Below the pieces are notes generated by a model, which was not told where the DNA came from, did no database searches, and saw nothing but the letters and a program-made list of their open reading frames with translations. A stretch of DNA of 64,000 nucleotides from Cinclus cinclus (taxonomy: Eukaryota; Chordata; Aves; Passeriformes; Cinclidae): contig NC_085047.1 of assembly GCF_963662255.1 (NCBI RefSeq), forward strand, positions 97,657,619-97,721,618. Direction: 5' to 3'. A program made the translations under genes and the position numbers. How positions within the stretch are numbered: position 1 is the first letter of the stretch; each line of letters begins with the position of its first letter. This document shows positions 40,581-54,659 of this stretch, piece after piece.

Positions 40581-40740
40581 GAAAAGTGATTTTAAGAGCT
40601 GAGACATGATATTATTCTCTCACTGGTTAGCTCACATGAAGTAAAATAATTTTAAGGGTCTCATTTGATACTAATAGATATCCATTGCATCTTAGTGACT
40701 TTATGTATCTTACAGAATTGTTTGCAAATTAATAATATAA
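40581..40740 (+). repeat. Unidentified dispersed repeat, copy A
   Basis: This segment aligns with 41701-41855. From 40601 against 41721 a 58-bp ungapped block matches at about 43 positions (GACATG, then TCACAT, then AAGTAAAA, then ATTT). After a 6-bp gap both share TCCATTGCAT, TTAGTGAC, and later AATAAT. Similarity of roughly 70-75% suggests an old interspersed repeat or an old local duplication. I do not recognise the family; the strand given is only the shared orientation. Confidence 0.6.
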
Positions 40741-41700
40741 AGAGCTGGACCATACTTTGTGATGAAGTAACAGCAGTACTGCATGCATTTATGGTGCTAT
40801 TTGATTTGTTATAATTAACTTTTAAGTCAGTGATTTGTTTGTTATTTGCTTCTACCTTCACACTCAAAGAAATATATTTGACTTCTTGTCCGCAGGCTTT
40901 TCTTTCCTCCACTTCTACCTTATTTTTATAGTAAAACATATGCAACTCTGTCAAGAGATTGGTCATCAGAAGATTATTGAGTATTTGAACCATCACCATG
41001 AGCATGTCAGCCACTGTCTGCATGAATTAAGAGCTTTGTGGAAGTTCAGTAGAAAGGATGGGTGCAGCTCTGCTGGTTGCTGCTGCTGTAACCAAGCACA
41101 ACCAGGAGGAGCTGAAAGTTCAGCTAAAGCAGGACTGGGGGAGCAGGTGAGCAGTTGACACAAGGGTGAATGTTTCTGATCTTTTTTAAAAATCTCAGAA
41201 GCATTAAGAGTTATTATACACTGGCATTATTAGGCAGGTGGCCTAATTTGAGGTGGAACTAGAAAGGCTGTTGTTAGTTTTGCTTTTTGCAGAACAGTAG
41301 AAATTACTTTGTTCTTGTTACTAACAGTTGAAATCATCAGAGAAACTAGAGATATGAGTATGTGAAACATGCCTTACATTTATGTTCACATTGTGTCATA
41401 TGAGGTGGGAGATTAATCTCTTAATGGAAAAATGGGCATTTCCATGTGCCTAAAACTATGCTTTTCTTAAGACTATTGTTGTCATTACTGATTTTATACA
41501 AAAAAACCTACATTGTTTTGTTTTGCTACATTTTTTAATTGTAATCCTGCCAAAAGGAATGCAAAGTTTATTTCTCATTATAAGCAGTTTTCTTTATCAA
41601 TGAAATGTGCCTGAATTCTGCCCTCACCCAAAAAAGTCTTAATTGCTTGATCTGTGTGTATGATAAATGCCGTGTTGGAGTGTCCATGTCAGGTCTTAAA

Positions 41701-41855
41701 ATTAGAAAGCTGAAAATTTAAAGACATGCTATGATCCTATTACTAGTGAGATCACATAAAGTAAAACCATTTAAAGTTGTTTGTTTAACAGGTCTCCATT
41801 GCATTTTAGTGACTACGTGTCTTAGAGAGTATTTTGCAGTTTTAATAATCATGGA
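41701..41855 (+). repeat. Unidentified dispersed repeat, copy B
   Basis: This is the partner of copy A, in the same orientation 1.12 kb downstream. It shares AAGACATG, ATCACATAAAGTAAAA, TCTCCATTGCATTTTAGTGA and TTTTAATAAT blocks with it. Alignment fades after 41855 and before 41701. The spacer between the copies does not appear to be duplicated. Confidence 0.6.
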
Positions 41856-44529
41856 AGACTTGTGCACAGGGTACGGCTTCAAGTGTCAGCAGCTAAAAAG
41901 AAAAATTTCTTAAGAAAACATCTGCAGTAGTATTTTCCTTTTTTGCAGTCTTATTTTCCTTTTTCTAAAGTGAACAAAAAGCTATTACCCAGTCAGGTAA
42001 TAGTGATGTATTAGTATGAAATGCAGAAAAGGTGAAGCCTTCTCTGTTTTTAAGATTTCTTTCACGAGGTTTTTGATAGGAAGGAGGGTCATCTTCATCA
42101 GTGTATTTGGTGTGGCAAACATGTCTTTTGGACCTAAGCATTCGTAAACATCAGGTTAAATCTTGAGGCATTTATCAAAAAATGAGAGAAAGGAATAAAT
42201 TCTTGCATCATTGTGAATATTACTGTTTTCTTTGCTGTCATTAGGGTTTAGAATATCCCTTTTCTCAAGAGCTCCGGGTCAGCACTGTACAAGTTGGTAA
42301 TCAGTAAGAACTTAAGTGGTGGCTCTTCAATGATGGATTTTGTTTGATGGCTTTTTTCTAGTTTATAGTACTAAAATATTGCTCACTGACAGCAGAGCCA
42401 TGTTAAAAGGCGCATTGGTAAGAACAAGTTTTCTTTTCTCTCTTTGAATACAGTCCCTGAGAATAAATATGCATTGAACAGTGTTTGTGTGCATTTCTTA
42501 TGATCAAGGGAGTTGATTAAGTATTAGCAGTTATTAAGAGTTAAAAATTTCAGCAATTTTCAAAATAAATTTGACCCAAGTAGGGTCAAAATATAGGTCC
42601 TTATAAGCAAAAAGCTATGCTATTAAAGTCTGTGCTTAACTAAGAAAGAAACAAATGGTAGAGGGGAAAAAAAGCCTTCATTTTTTAAATTATACTTTTA
42701 AATTTTTTTAAAATAGTTCACTAAACTAGTGAAGTCTTATAATTGAGTGCTTAGGGGAAAAGTCCTTGACTCATAAAAATAAGATGTAAATAAATAGAGC
42801 TCTGGGGCATTAAAGTCTAGATCTGCAGGAATAAGTGACTGATAGAAAACTAGTATGAAGATCAGCAGAGAAATTTAAAAATCATAATTTGATTATAGTA
42901 TTTTTTCCTCTGAAGTACTTGTTGGGAAGAAAGTATTCTGTGTTCTCTGGTGAGATGAGACACCTGAGACTACCACACCAGCTGTCCATAAGCCTGTAGC
43001 CATGGTGCCCTTTGCCCTTCCCAGTCCTGTCCCTTACCCTTTCCCCTGTGGAAAAGGACTCTGATCTCCTGTCAGAGACAGGAGTCTTTGTCAGAGATAG
43101 CACTGCCTTCCTGAGTAGGAAGGAAAGTTAATACAAGGAAAATATTTTGATAACTGAATTACAGCCTCTAGCACCCCTGTGTAATGTGTATACAAGTAGT
43201 ATTTTCAGAAGGCTTTATTTTAGTCTAATTTATATGGGTTTTCAATGTGACTCTGCCATGAGAGCAGCCTCTCTGCCAGTCTCCAAATCCCTGCACTGAA
43301 ATACAGAGGCACTGGAAATTCTCACTGAAACACTGAAATGGTGTAAATTTTGGTAAAATTGGGTTTTCTCCACCTTCACTTTGAAACAACTGAACTATTT
43401 TTGCTTATGCCTTCCAGAAAAAAAAAATGCTTGAGGCAAACACTCACTGTGGAGCTTTACAGTCCAAATAGTTAAAATGGAGTAAAATAATAAATGATAA
43501 TATAAGCTTATAATGTGTCATGCTTAAATATAAGTTTTGATGTTTGTTCCTTGCATAATACTACAAAGGCCCTTGAATTTCTGAAGAAATAGGAAGACCA
43601 ATTGTATCTTGTCTTAATAGGGAAATGTAAAACATATGTAAAAAAGACCACTGAAGAGTGAAAAAAATAAAAGGAAATTTATCTTTGGACAAATGCTCAT
43701 CTTTAAATCAATTTTTTTTATTGATGCTTAAAAACATTGAAATATATGATTCATGATTTAGCAGCCAGATACTTGCAATAAACAAGTGATTTATTAGTTA
43801 AGAGTAGTTACAGATCCTTGCTTCTTTTCCTGGTCCTTGCAATTCTCTCAGTTCTTTGCTCCATAGTGGGTTTGTTTGAACAACCTGTAACCAGGTGTAA
43901 AGTGTGCTCTCCTGGGAGCTGGAAAATGCAAGTTTGAAACTGCTAATTCTTAAGTGAATGCTTTAATCTTCAGTCTCTTAAATCTGTTATACCAATTCCA
44001 CTGCCACCTTTCTCCTTTTTTTTTTTTTTCATTTTCAAATAAAAGTTCTGAGTCAGTTCTCCACAGCCAAAATACAAATCGGAGCCTGGATTTGGAGCGG
44101 AAATTTGAAGCAATGAATCCCAGTCCCAGACAAGTGTCTAATCCACGTCTACAGGAAAACACATAAATCTTTGAAACAGTCACATAACTCTCCCTATTCG
44201 TTGTAGAGGGAATTTCATAGCTACCTAGTCTTTGAAAATTATGTTCCAGGAGCTGGATGACTGAAATACCCACTTGGTCACAGAATCCTTAGAAGGTCTA
44301 ATAGGCATGACAGTATGGAGAGTTACCCTATCTGCCTTCCTGTGTGTCTTTTCCAAATAAAATTTCTTTTTTCCAAATAAAATTAGCAAAGAGGACAGTG
44401 AGTAAGATTGTTCCAGTTTGGAAAAATTGCTTGCCTTCAATTTATGCTGGTACTGATGTTCATTTTAAAGCCATATGGAGGTTTTGCTTCTTTATAACCC
44501 CGGTGTAATTTCTTTTTGTGTGAACTAGA
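41856..44529. other. Probable intron, nothing recognised
   Basis: Only short open frames and A/T-runs are seen. Confidence 0.55.
44349..44386. repeat. 20-bp tandem duplication
   Basis: TTTTCCAAATAAAATT occurs twice in succession with a 20-bp period, just upstream of the CR1 copy at 44530. Confidence 0.8.
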
Positions 44530-45100
44530 AGACAGAAGTAATCTGGGCAGTGTGAGTGGGAGCGCAGCCGGCTGATCAAGGGAAGGGATTGTCCCTGTGT
44601 GTGTGACTGCTGTCAGACCACATCCAGATACTGCATCTGCTTTTGTCAGTGGCACAGGAAGGATGTGCACAAGCTGCAGGGTGCTTGGGAGGACACAGGG
44701 CAGCGGGGCTGGAGCGCTCACACTGCGAGGAGGGAGTCGGGGAGAAGGGGCAGCCTGGAGAAGGGATGGCTCTGGAGCACCTGGCAGCCCCCAGCACCAG
44801 CAGGGTGTCCTTGGGATGGAGCCAGGCCACGCACAGCAGCGCAGGCTGGCAGCCTGAGACACAGGAGTACAAGTTGCAGCAGGTTTGGACTGGATTTAAG
44901 GAGAAGCTTTTCCCAAGGTGAGGAGTGAGGCAGTGGAGCAGGTCACCACACCAAGAGTCTGTGCCATCCCTGTCCAAGGAGGGTTTCGAGCTCTGAAGGC
45001 TGCAAGCCATAAGCAGCCTGGTCTGACCTCAGAGCTGGCCCTTTTTTGGGCAGGGGTGGGACCAGAGACCTCCTGAAATCCCCTCCAGCCTGTAGGTACC
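44530..45100 (+). mobile_element. CR1 LINE, degraded 3' portion
   Basis: Recognisable CR1 blocks appear in order: CTGATCAAGGGAAGGGA near 44572, CTGGAGAAGGGATGGCTCTG near 44755, TTGGACTGGATTTAAGGAGA near 44885, GTGAGGCAGTGGAGCAGGTC near 44925, CCATCCCTGTCCAAGGAGG near 44965, and the end blocks with GACCTCAGAGCTGGCC and GACCTCCTGAAATCCCCTCC up to about 45090. It is sense-oriented. The 141- and 144-codon minus-strand open frames and several + strand ones in this interval are by-products of this GC-rich repeat. The 5' limit is approximate. Confidence 0.8.
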
Positions 45101-46219
45101 TAAAATCCTGCTGGTGTTCAGGAGCTTTTGTAATATTTCTGTAATAGCAAGCATATGATTGACAACTCCTTCAGCCTGGCTGATCAGCTCTAGCTTCCCT
45201 GGGGTCCTTCTTAGAGGGAAGGCCAAAAATGTAGAATCGTTTTATTCTCTGATAAAGTGATTCTTGTCCAGGGATTAAAACCTTCAAAAGCTTCTCAAAC
45301 TCTGTACGTATGGATTTAAGGCTTCAGTTTTCTGTATCTTGATTTTTAAAGCAGGGGAGTGCTTTTTTTATTTAATCTGTGCTAACTAATGGCTGTGTCA
45401 TAATATATTAAAATCCTTCCTGAGAAGTATTTAACTGAATTTTTTTATGAAAACCTTAGATTATGTCATGTCTGTCTCTGACTCCCAAAGGATTTTTTTA
45501 GTTCATCTTAGTTTCTAGGCTGTTTAGCTTTTTCAAAAAGAAGGCTAAAAAGCTTTTCTCTTAGCATTGCCTTTTAATCTATAGACTTTGCTATTTATAT
45601 TCGGGCTGTGTAGGACTTCATGATGCTGCCACCAGAAATGTGATTCTCTGACATTTTGTGTTGTTCATTCTTCACCCACAAAAAGCAAGGAAAGTTTGAA
45701 ATGACAAAGTGACTGCCTCACCCCTCTCAGACTATTACAGCATGTAAGGGGGGGAGGATGGATTAAAAGGCAGATAGTGTTGTACAACTTGGATTATATT
45801 ACTGGATACACTGTGTGTGAATTTTTTTTAGCTATTTAAATCCTGCCTATAGAACATTGAGAGGAAAAGTTAAAAGAAAGAAAAATCAGTATCTGAAGTT
45901 GGTGGTCGAGGTAGTTTATATTAGACAGAAATTTCTCACCCTTAATTCTTTGTATTGATTTTTAATGGGAAGTTTCTCTATAAAATATTTAGCAATGTGA
46001 ATGCAGAAAAATAACCTAGAAAAAAGCTTTTTACTTTAGTGATTGCTTAGATGTTTCTGCAGGCATTCTGTAAATTATTTCACTTCATCCATCTTCCCTC
46101 CCTCTCCAGCTTCCAACAAGGAAAGTAGTCCTATACCTTCCATAAAACAGAGACGTTTAATAACCCTTCTCCAGAGCTCAAACCAATATAAGCTGGATGG
46201 TTATATTAAAAAAAAATGA

Positions 46220-46234
46220 ACACACACACACACA
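46220..46234. repeat. Short (CA)n microsatellite
   Basis: Six to seven CA units are preceded by an A-run. Confidence 0.75.
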
Positions 46235-49200
46235 AAAATGCTGCAACAGATTTCCACTAAGAACCAAATACACAGCAGTGAAATATGCTGAATTTATGTA
46301 TATGTTTTTCTGTTCCACTGTGCTACCCTATGCAATCTTTGTCCTTTCAGCTTTTAACACTGACATTCTCTTAGGATTATTCAAGGGAAAACATTAAGTA
46401 TTTATAGTCATAGTTAAAACCTTTATAAATAGTTTATAATAGAAACTGCCATAATAAAAGTTTGAAATAGTTTCCATTATGGTTCTTTGTTTTTATATAT
46501 TCTAAAATTTACAAAATACTTGTTTGGGGGAGATGAAATTTTCCATGCTCTGAGTCCGAAAAGTATTTTTCTTCATTAATTTGGAGTGTAATCCTTTCAG
46601 CTATTTTGGAATTATAGACAAATGGGGAACATGCTTTCTCCCTTCGCACAGTAATAAAAATAAAGAAAATCTTCAGCTACATTTTTAACAATACTGCAGG
46701 GGAAACAAGTGAAGGTTGAAATATGTGGCAAGATCTCCTTCCTTTGCTTTCTGAGGGGGAAAAAACCGTTGAAAATGATGGAAAAATAACATCAAATTGT
46801 TTCCAGTAACATCTGCTGATCCTATTAGCAGAAACTAATGAAAACACACCCCTTAATGACATCGCTACACATTCCCTTTGCCTGAGACCATCCAGACATG
46901 AACTAGCTGAGCTGCTGCAGCTCCCTGCTGCTCTCTAGACCTTGGTGACTGGGCAGACCCCAGATTGTGAGATGTCAGGTATGTGCCCATCTCCACATCC
47001 CACTGGTGATGAGCACTGGTCCTTCTCCTGTCCTTTACTTCCAGGAAGCTGCAGCTGTGTGGGGTCAGTCTGCATGGCTAAAAATCTGTAGATTGGCTAG
47101 CCTAGCACAGGTTTGTGATGGTTTGTCTGAAGTAGAGCTTTGCTAAGTCCAAGAGGAAACTTTATCACACAAGTTACCGGTGTTGTCATGGGACAGTAGT
47201 ACCAGAATGGTTTTCACTCAGTTATTCTCCAACTGTACTTGTGTCAAGCTGTCCTGAAAGATACTAAGCCATATTCATATATGCATGGAATTGAAACGGG
47301 TTTTGCTGGGTGTCTGGGTCCTGTGTAGGGATGTAGCACACAAACCTGCAGGTATGTGGATGAACAGGCCCTCCTGCAGGGTGGCAGTGCTGTGTCTGTG
47401 CTGCCACTTACCTGGAGAGTTTTGGGGGTGCCTCGCAGCTCTGGGACAAAGGGACAAGGTACAGGACCGAGTCTCAAAGCCCTTTGTGCTCACTCCTCTG
47501 CACGCCACTCCCATGTTCTGGCAGGTGACCTGTCTCTAGCACGCTGGGTACTGGAAGTACCTGCCACTGTACTGGGCTCTGACACCACTTATACAGTAAG
47601 GCAGTGTGGTCTGGGTTTTATAATAAGGATTTACCCTCGGGGTGATACAGGAAACAGTTTGCGAAAGGAACATGATGAAAAAACACACATGGATGTTTTA
47701 TCCTTACCTCACTCTTCAAAAATAAGGTGCACAATCAAGACACAACCCAATTCTGCATTTAAACACTCAGATGTGTTTGGAAAAATCAAGATTTTGACAC
47801 TAGCTACCATTTTTAGCAGCAAAGATTAAAACCAGAAATAATCCAAAAAAGTCTTATTCAGATACTCTGTCTTTTAGGCAAATCCTTCAGACTATCTCTC
47901 ATTTGTCCTTCCAGGCCCATTGCTCTTGTGTTCCTTGCCCTGCAATTGCCTCATTTAAAATGGGTGCCATGGCTGGTAATCCCCACTGCCCACATAGCAG
48001 ATGGCTCTAAGCTTTTGGGAGGTTTCTGGAAACTCCTTTTGTGTCTCAGCAACACACAGTCACCTCAAAGCCTGTGTTTTCTCTACTAGACCATGGCCTG
48101 TCTCATCACAGTTGGTGTCTGTCAATGCCCATTCTTACAGACCAGCTCAGGACTCAAGATACTTCATATTTATTTCAGTGTATATTTACTATTAAGTGTC
48201 AGATGAAAAAGAAACTGCATTTTATTCTAGCTTTTTTGGAGGGAATGTTCATTCTGGACGTTCAGCTGTGTCCAGGTTTATTAAGTGAAAAGTTAAATTT
48301 GAGGTAGTATTAATGCATTTGACCTCTTGCCAAAATTAAAGAAAATGGGATATGGCTAAAGCAATTGTGCCATCTTCTTAAAGTTGCAATCTTCCTGAAT
48401 GTTTTTGAGCATGTAGCTCTACTTGTAAGATTCAAAGCACATTTTTGTTGTATGAGGTGCATGGAAACGCATGCGTACAAAGACACTCGGTTACTACACC
48501 ATCAGGCAATCATGTATTTTGGCCTAATTGGTTTGAAATGAGTGGACACATACCATTGTCCCTGGATTTGTCCTAATTGCAATTTTGTGCTCATGTTAGG
48601 AAGAAAATCCTTGGTTCTGTTTAGTGGCAGAATTCCCAATTGACTTCAGTTGTTCCAAGACTGATGAGGTATCTTGGTTCTCAAACTAAATCCTATCATG
48701 TGTTTGATTTCTCAAGCCTCTGTAATTCCTTCTTTTTTTTTTTTTATTTTGAAACAATTATTTTCATTTCATTTGCAAGCTCTAGGTCTACTGTCAACCA
48801 TTGCTTTCCCATTAGTCTTTTTTTGTCTTCCCAGAGCTTTCCATATAATATATTAATGTAAATAATTTTTCTGTTTATTAAAAAAAATAAAGGTACCTCT
48901 TCTTTGAACAAAGCTATGAAAGAGGTATAACACAACTGCACTAATTAGGAAGAGCGGTTGTGGGTTTTTTTCCTTTTTTTCCCCTTAGCAAAGAGACAAA
49001 AAGGAAAAATCAATACTGGAAAACCCATTTCATTCTGCAGCAAAGGCTGTTGGAAAAGATCCACTTGAACTCTTAGAAGTGAAATGTTGGAAGCTGATGT
49101 AATTAAGTAAACCAGCTGAGAACTGAAAAACAACCTGATCAAACTAAGGGATTTTAAGTATGAAAGATCTGATGTGCGGTTCAGAATATTTTGATAGAGG

Positions 49201-51598
49201 AAGTAAAGTTCGCTGGGAATTGGGTGATTAAAAGCTTGCCTTCTGTTGATGATTAGTTATTTTGCTCTGGGAATTGTTGATTAATTGAAAAATGTTTGAA
49301 TAGCACTTACAAATTGTTGGAATATCTCTTGTTGCCCTTTCTTTAAATAAATAGATGTGGGTTTGAATCCAAATGGCTCTTCAGTTTGAAATGTAATTTA
49401 TATTTAATGTAAAGTAGTATTCATGCAGAAATAAAGCTCTCTGCAATAATGTCCCTCAAAGTTTTTAACTGGCCAAATTATCTTAATAAATATCTTTGTG
49501 ATAATTTTTTTCTTAATTTTATTTTTTGATAGTTTACTGGATGCAGTGTTATTTTGTCAACATTTTTCCCAGGACAGGACAACTGTTTTGATAATTAATT
49601 GCAGATTTGTAAAATAATAAATACAGTAGGAACAGTTACGATTTTAAAAAAGATTCATCTCTTCAAAGGCAACTCTTTTTAGATATTGCATAGTAAACCA
49701 ACCTTCTCCCTGAACAGCATTTTGATTTTATTTAAATGAAAACCTCATTTTTGCCAGGTTTGCCCATACAGCATTTGATTGATCGAGAGTGACCTCTTGA
49801 AGACAGAATTGCAGGTCAATTGATCACTACCACATGTCTGTAGGTGGTATTTGTCCTTTTTCTCTGATTGGCACCAGATTTGGAACACTGATAAGGTTGA
49901 GCTCACTGGCTAATAGTATGAGATACCCTAATGTGTCAGGATCCAAGGTAGGCTTTTATTATATCCTTGCCATTTTTTTTTCCTGAAGCTCTCAGGTACA
50001 GATTCAGTTACAATATTTCATCTGAGTGTGGTTTTACAGGCAACAGTGAGAATGGGAATGAGCTGTGGCACCCTGGGTTTGTTTTGCTTTACTGTGGTCT
50101 TTTAAAAATCTGCCGAAGGTCACTGTAAATAAATAGACTTAAAACCAAAATAAGAGCCAGGCTTAACATTTGGCAGTGCAGGATTTCCGACAAGCCTATT
50201 GCCTTCTGTTATTGAGGTCCCTGTCCTTACTGATGTGCTATAAACATGGGTGACAGACATCAAAGTGAGACAGTGCATACTGTACAGCTCAATAATCATT
50301 CCCAGAAGAAATCACTCTGTTCTGGGGAATCTCAGCTTTTGTTTTTCCCAAAACAACAAATTTTCTACTGCTCTTGTAAAGAAAGCTTCAAAATATTAAC
50401 CATATAAGTGATGCAAAGACACCTTTGAGCATCTGTAAAAAGCATAGATCTGAGATATTTGAATCACCTCATTTTTGTCACTGAATGGTTTGGGTGACGT
50501 GATGATCTTTACAGAGTGAAGATAGTTAACATATTTGTGTCCTCATTAAGAAAGGCTAGGGAAATATGGTGCAACTCTTACTGGGAGCACATCTTGATCT
50601 GCTTTCTTAAGTGCAAGATCTCTAGAATGGGCAACTGTTTCTATTTTAGATTTAGTTTTTTTTGACAAAAGGTGTCTTGATGAAGCCTTAGAAGGAGGAA
50701 TCCAGAAGTCACGCTTGCTCAAACTGCATTTTGAACAGGGTTCACTGTTAATTTGGTCACTGACATGAGTGCAATTAGGAAAGAGCCATTCTTCCATGCA
50801 TTATACCTTGTAATTAGGAGTGTGATGGTCTCAATTCCCTTGTCAGGATACTTGTGAAGAAAAGATGTTTTGCTCCTTAAGTTCATGAAATAGCAGGAGA
50901 GACTGTGAGGGGAGAAGAAGCAGAGTGTGCTCTTATCCTCTCCCAGAAGTTTGGTTTGGCATTTTGAGAAAGCAGGATGCTGGAGTTTCTCCTCGAGAAG
51001 AGGCAGCTGTGATAAAAGCCAAGACTGAGGAATGCATTGGAGAAGGCCAAGCAGAGCTCATTAGCCTTTGGGGAAGAGCTGCTGGCTACTGACTGTTCTG
51101 GCTCTATGGTTAGACACAGCCAAAAAATACAGAAGCGTAGGACTCATTGAAAGTTTCTGATGAAAGTATTTTTCAACAGAAAACACAGAGATTGCCTAAA
51201 TGACTCATTTTGTGAGAAGTGGCTTCTGGCTTTGGGAAATGTTTTTCATTAAACTATGGAGCATATACAAAACAGTCACACATTGATTTGGCTGTGCTGT
51301 CACAGTGTCTTCCTAGAGTCTGTTTTAGTTATTACGTTCACATCTCTTCTCTAAGATGGGGAGGCTGTGTTGGATCCTGAAAGATGCACTTTGGTGCACA
51401 GATCCATCTTGGATGGGAAAAGGGGAGCATAAATGTGTGAACTCTGGTTCCTATGCAGCAGGGCATCAAGTCAACAACATGAAATATTTGAACTTTCTGG
51501 AATATTTTCATTTTTATGGAACCTGTTCTTACTGCCTTCTTTTCCCAAAAGCAAATACACAATTTCTTTTCACACCTCCTTATCGTTTTAATGACAAT

Positions 51599-51615
51599 GT
51601 TGTTGTTGTTGTTGT
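51599..51615. repeat. (GTT)n short microsatellite
   Basis: Five to six GTT units. Confidence 0.75.
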
Positions 51616-54600
51616 CATTAAAATTTCAGTTGTAAAAAGACATTTTGGCGTCTGCAGGAGATAAATGAAAATTTGTGTGTTTCAGCTGGGGTTTAGAGGT
51701 GAATGGGGCATGGGGGAAGAAGGGGAGAGTGTTTATTTTACCACAGTGACCCAAAAAAAACCCTTCCAAGAACTGAAAACTGCTGTGCACAAAGTTAAAG
51801 CAAACTGGAGCTTGCAGAATTTTTCAAGGTGTAAGATGAGAGCCAGACCAGCCATCTGATAAATTTCTGTCAGCAGGGCTGGATGCACAAATGGGAAGTA
51901 CCCGAGTCCCTATTTAGATTTCAGGTTTAGGTTTTAGTTTTGGTGTTTTCCCTGAATGTCTGACCTGCTTCTCTCTTCCTGAGGGGAAGATTGACTGGTA
52001 ATTCCCAGTTTCTATGGATGGCATGCTGGCTCAAGTAGCAAATGTGAACTCATTTCCCAAAATAACCTTGGCCGTCCCCTGCTCTGGGGTTGGCCTGGAG
52101 GGCAGGACATGGCCCTGCAGGACCCAGTGAACATCATTTAGAAAAGGGGCAGAGGGGTTGAGTCTTTAGATTTCAAAATGGAAAAGATCGTTTTCCCTTG
52201 ATTCTTCAGCCAGGTCACCCTTTTTTATGGCAGCAGTGATTAAATATGCCTGGCAAAGGAAGAGCAACCCTTTTGAGTAAGGGGATGATGGGATGTAAAT
52301 AGGCTATTCTTAGCTGACCTTGCTATCACTGTGCTGACCCCTGGCTATATGTGAGGGTGCCTTCTCCAGAGCTACTAGAATGGCCCATTAGCAGGATTCC
52401 CAGTGCTCCAGGAAGGTTTAATTTGAGAACAGTGCTATGTTGGTGCACAGAGCCAAATCAGGTCCTGTGGTTACTCTGGGACTCAGGCTGTCCTGGCTGC
52501 CCAGAGCAAAGGGAAGCGTGCTGCAGTTTTAGCTTCACGGGAAGCATTGAATGCCAGGTGAACCATTTGGTCCAGCAAAAGACAAGCAGCCCTAGAAGCA
52601 CAATGGTGGCATTTGAGATAATATCCCAGAATTTTAACCCTATATGGGAAGCATTTCTGCAAACCTATCCTGATAGGTTTGCAGAGCTGAATGTTTATTT
52701 AAAATAACAGTTACATTTAATTTTGAATGATTGTGATAACCCATCCATCCACTGATGGAGTTTGTATGTTTTGTATCCGTTATATTTTAAGAAGTCTTAA
52801 TTGGCTCAGGTCACATATTTGGGCATTCTTAAATATCTACAGGATCATAAACCAAATTTTTAAAGTGAGGTTGAAGTAAACAGAACTTCCCATTATGTGT
52901 AATTGGTTGCAGGAAAAAGCATTTCAAGTAAAGAAAGTTCAAACATGTTTGAATGTTTTTTGCTAATCCTCTTGACATTTTGAAGAATTAAGATGTTATT
53001 GCTGGTTTAAATGTGAAATATCTCCAAAGGCACATCAGTATTGTTTATAAACTGCATTTCATTTCTTTTAAAAAACTATTAATCTAGCTAATACCAGTTG
53101 TCAGTAACAAAAGGAGGCCATCAATTAGCAGAAATAAATCTATCACAGTGGTGACTGAAAGTTGCTATGATTTCCTACAGAAGTTTACATTTCTACATTT
53201 AAAAAATATATTGAGGGGGAGGCTAGTTATTTGTTCCTTATGAATCGGTCTTGGAGATATACAAAACGTAAGGATGTTCTTCTTCTCCCCACCATGTCTT
53301 TTTTATTTGGACTTTTATTTGAACTGTTTATTTGCAGAGAAGAAGGCGATCAGAAAGAGCATTAATGAAATTGAGTGTGGTCATCCAAATTTCTAATGAA
53401 TAGATTTCTCTGGGTAAAATTTAAAATCTTGCTTTTGACAGGTCAAATCTTTGCAGTTGGTATCTGATTGCTACACTGGCATCTGTGGGAGAAGAAACCT
53501 TAAATATATGGGTGGAGATCATCTGGTTTTTTGTAGCATGGTAACAATGTGTGTATAAAGATATGATCTGACACCTGTCAAAGTAATTCCAGTTGACTGA
53601 CTTTAGAGAAAATTCATTGTAAGTTCAACTGTTACTGGGTGTATTTGGGATTCTGATACAAAGGTAGCTGCTATAGAGGGTTTCTTTCTAGAGCTGGGTG
53701 ACTGTTTTGCAGTTACACTGATTTTCTCTGATTTTAACTAATTTAAGAGAAATCATCTTTAGAAAAAAAACAAAACCCAGCATTCTTCCTTTTTCTTGCC
53801 TCCCCTTTCCCAAAACAACCTTCTGCATATGGGAAATACCATGTTAATATCTAAAATTGTCAGGATGCACCCAGATATGGCATTTGAACGTTTTGATTTT
53901 TTTTTTTTTTAATAAAGTTCATCTTACCACAGAGTACGTCATTGCTGAAACTGAATTTTTGTAAGCGGTTTCGTCTTCACCAACTTTCCTACCACCAAAC
54001 TCTGAAGCAGCTATTTTTAAAATGCTTTTAAAAGTGGGGGTTTTTTTTCAACCCACAGCTATCAAATTCTCTTGATTTATTACTATCATGACCATAGCAA
54101 CAATACAGATGTATTTTAAGCACGCAGAGATGAAAATGGCCTTAACTGTTGCTGTGAATGTCTGTCTTGTTCTTCATTGTATGGCAGTGATTATGCAAAA
54201 AAGGCACAGGATGTTATTAATTATTCAGGTCCAAACCTGTTTATCTGGAAGAAGTGTGTATAAAGTTATACTGGAAGCGGTGCTTTCACTGCCTGCAGTT
54301 TCCAGCCTTGGTAACTTCAGTCCTAACCATGATCAGTGCTTCCAGTCTCCTAATCATGTGGCAGAGAAGTTTGAGCTCATTTCACAGATGAGGGATTGAA
54401 GAGAAAAGAGACTGAGTAACTTCCCAGGGCATACGTGGCATGTGTGACAGGAATGGATGTTGGATACAGCTGATGCTGTCCTCAGCCAGAATCTTAGCAG
54501 AGAGCATTCATCCTTTCCAAAGGAGATGAAATTTTCCTTACAGAGACCAAATGATTTTCAGTACTTTGTTTCATCTTGTTGTGCAAGAAATGCAAACTGT

Positions 54601-54659
54601 AGCAATCAAGACTCAAGTATTTGAGGAAGATGTCTGTCAAATTAGCAAGCTATGGTTTC

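Larger units (their letters stand above)
45101..54659. other. Probable intron, third part
   Basis: No supported exon or repeat family beyond short microsatellites. The longest open frame of the whole window (157 codons, 47356-47829) lies here in a GC-richer stretch, but it shows no domain, splice context or similarity I recognise. Confidence 0.55.

Noticed and set aside
44437..45010. Overlapping open frames of 86-144 codons on both strands
   Set aside because: They fall inside a degraded CR1 element and reflect its GC-rich composition, not genes.
47356..47829. Longest open frame in the window (157 codons, + strand)
   Set aside because: No domain, signal, repeats or similarity I recognise. 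It sits in a GC-richer stretch with competing open frames on both strands, which fits chance.
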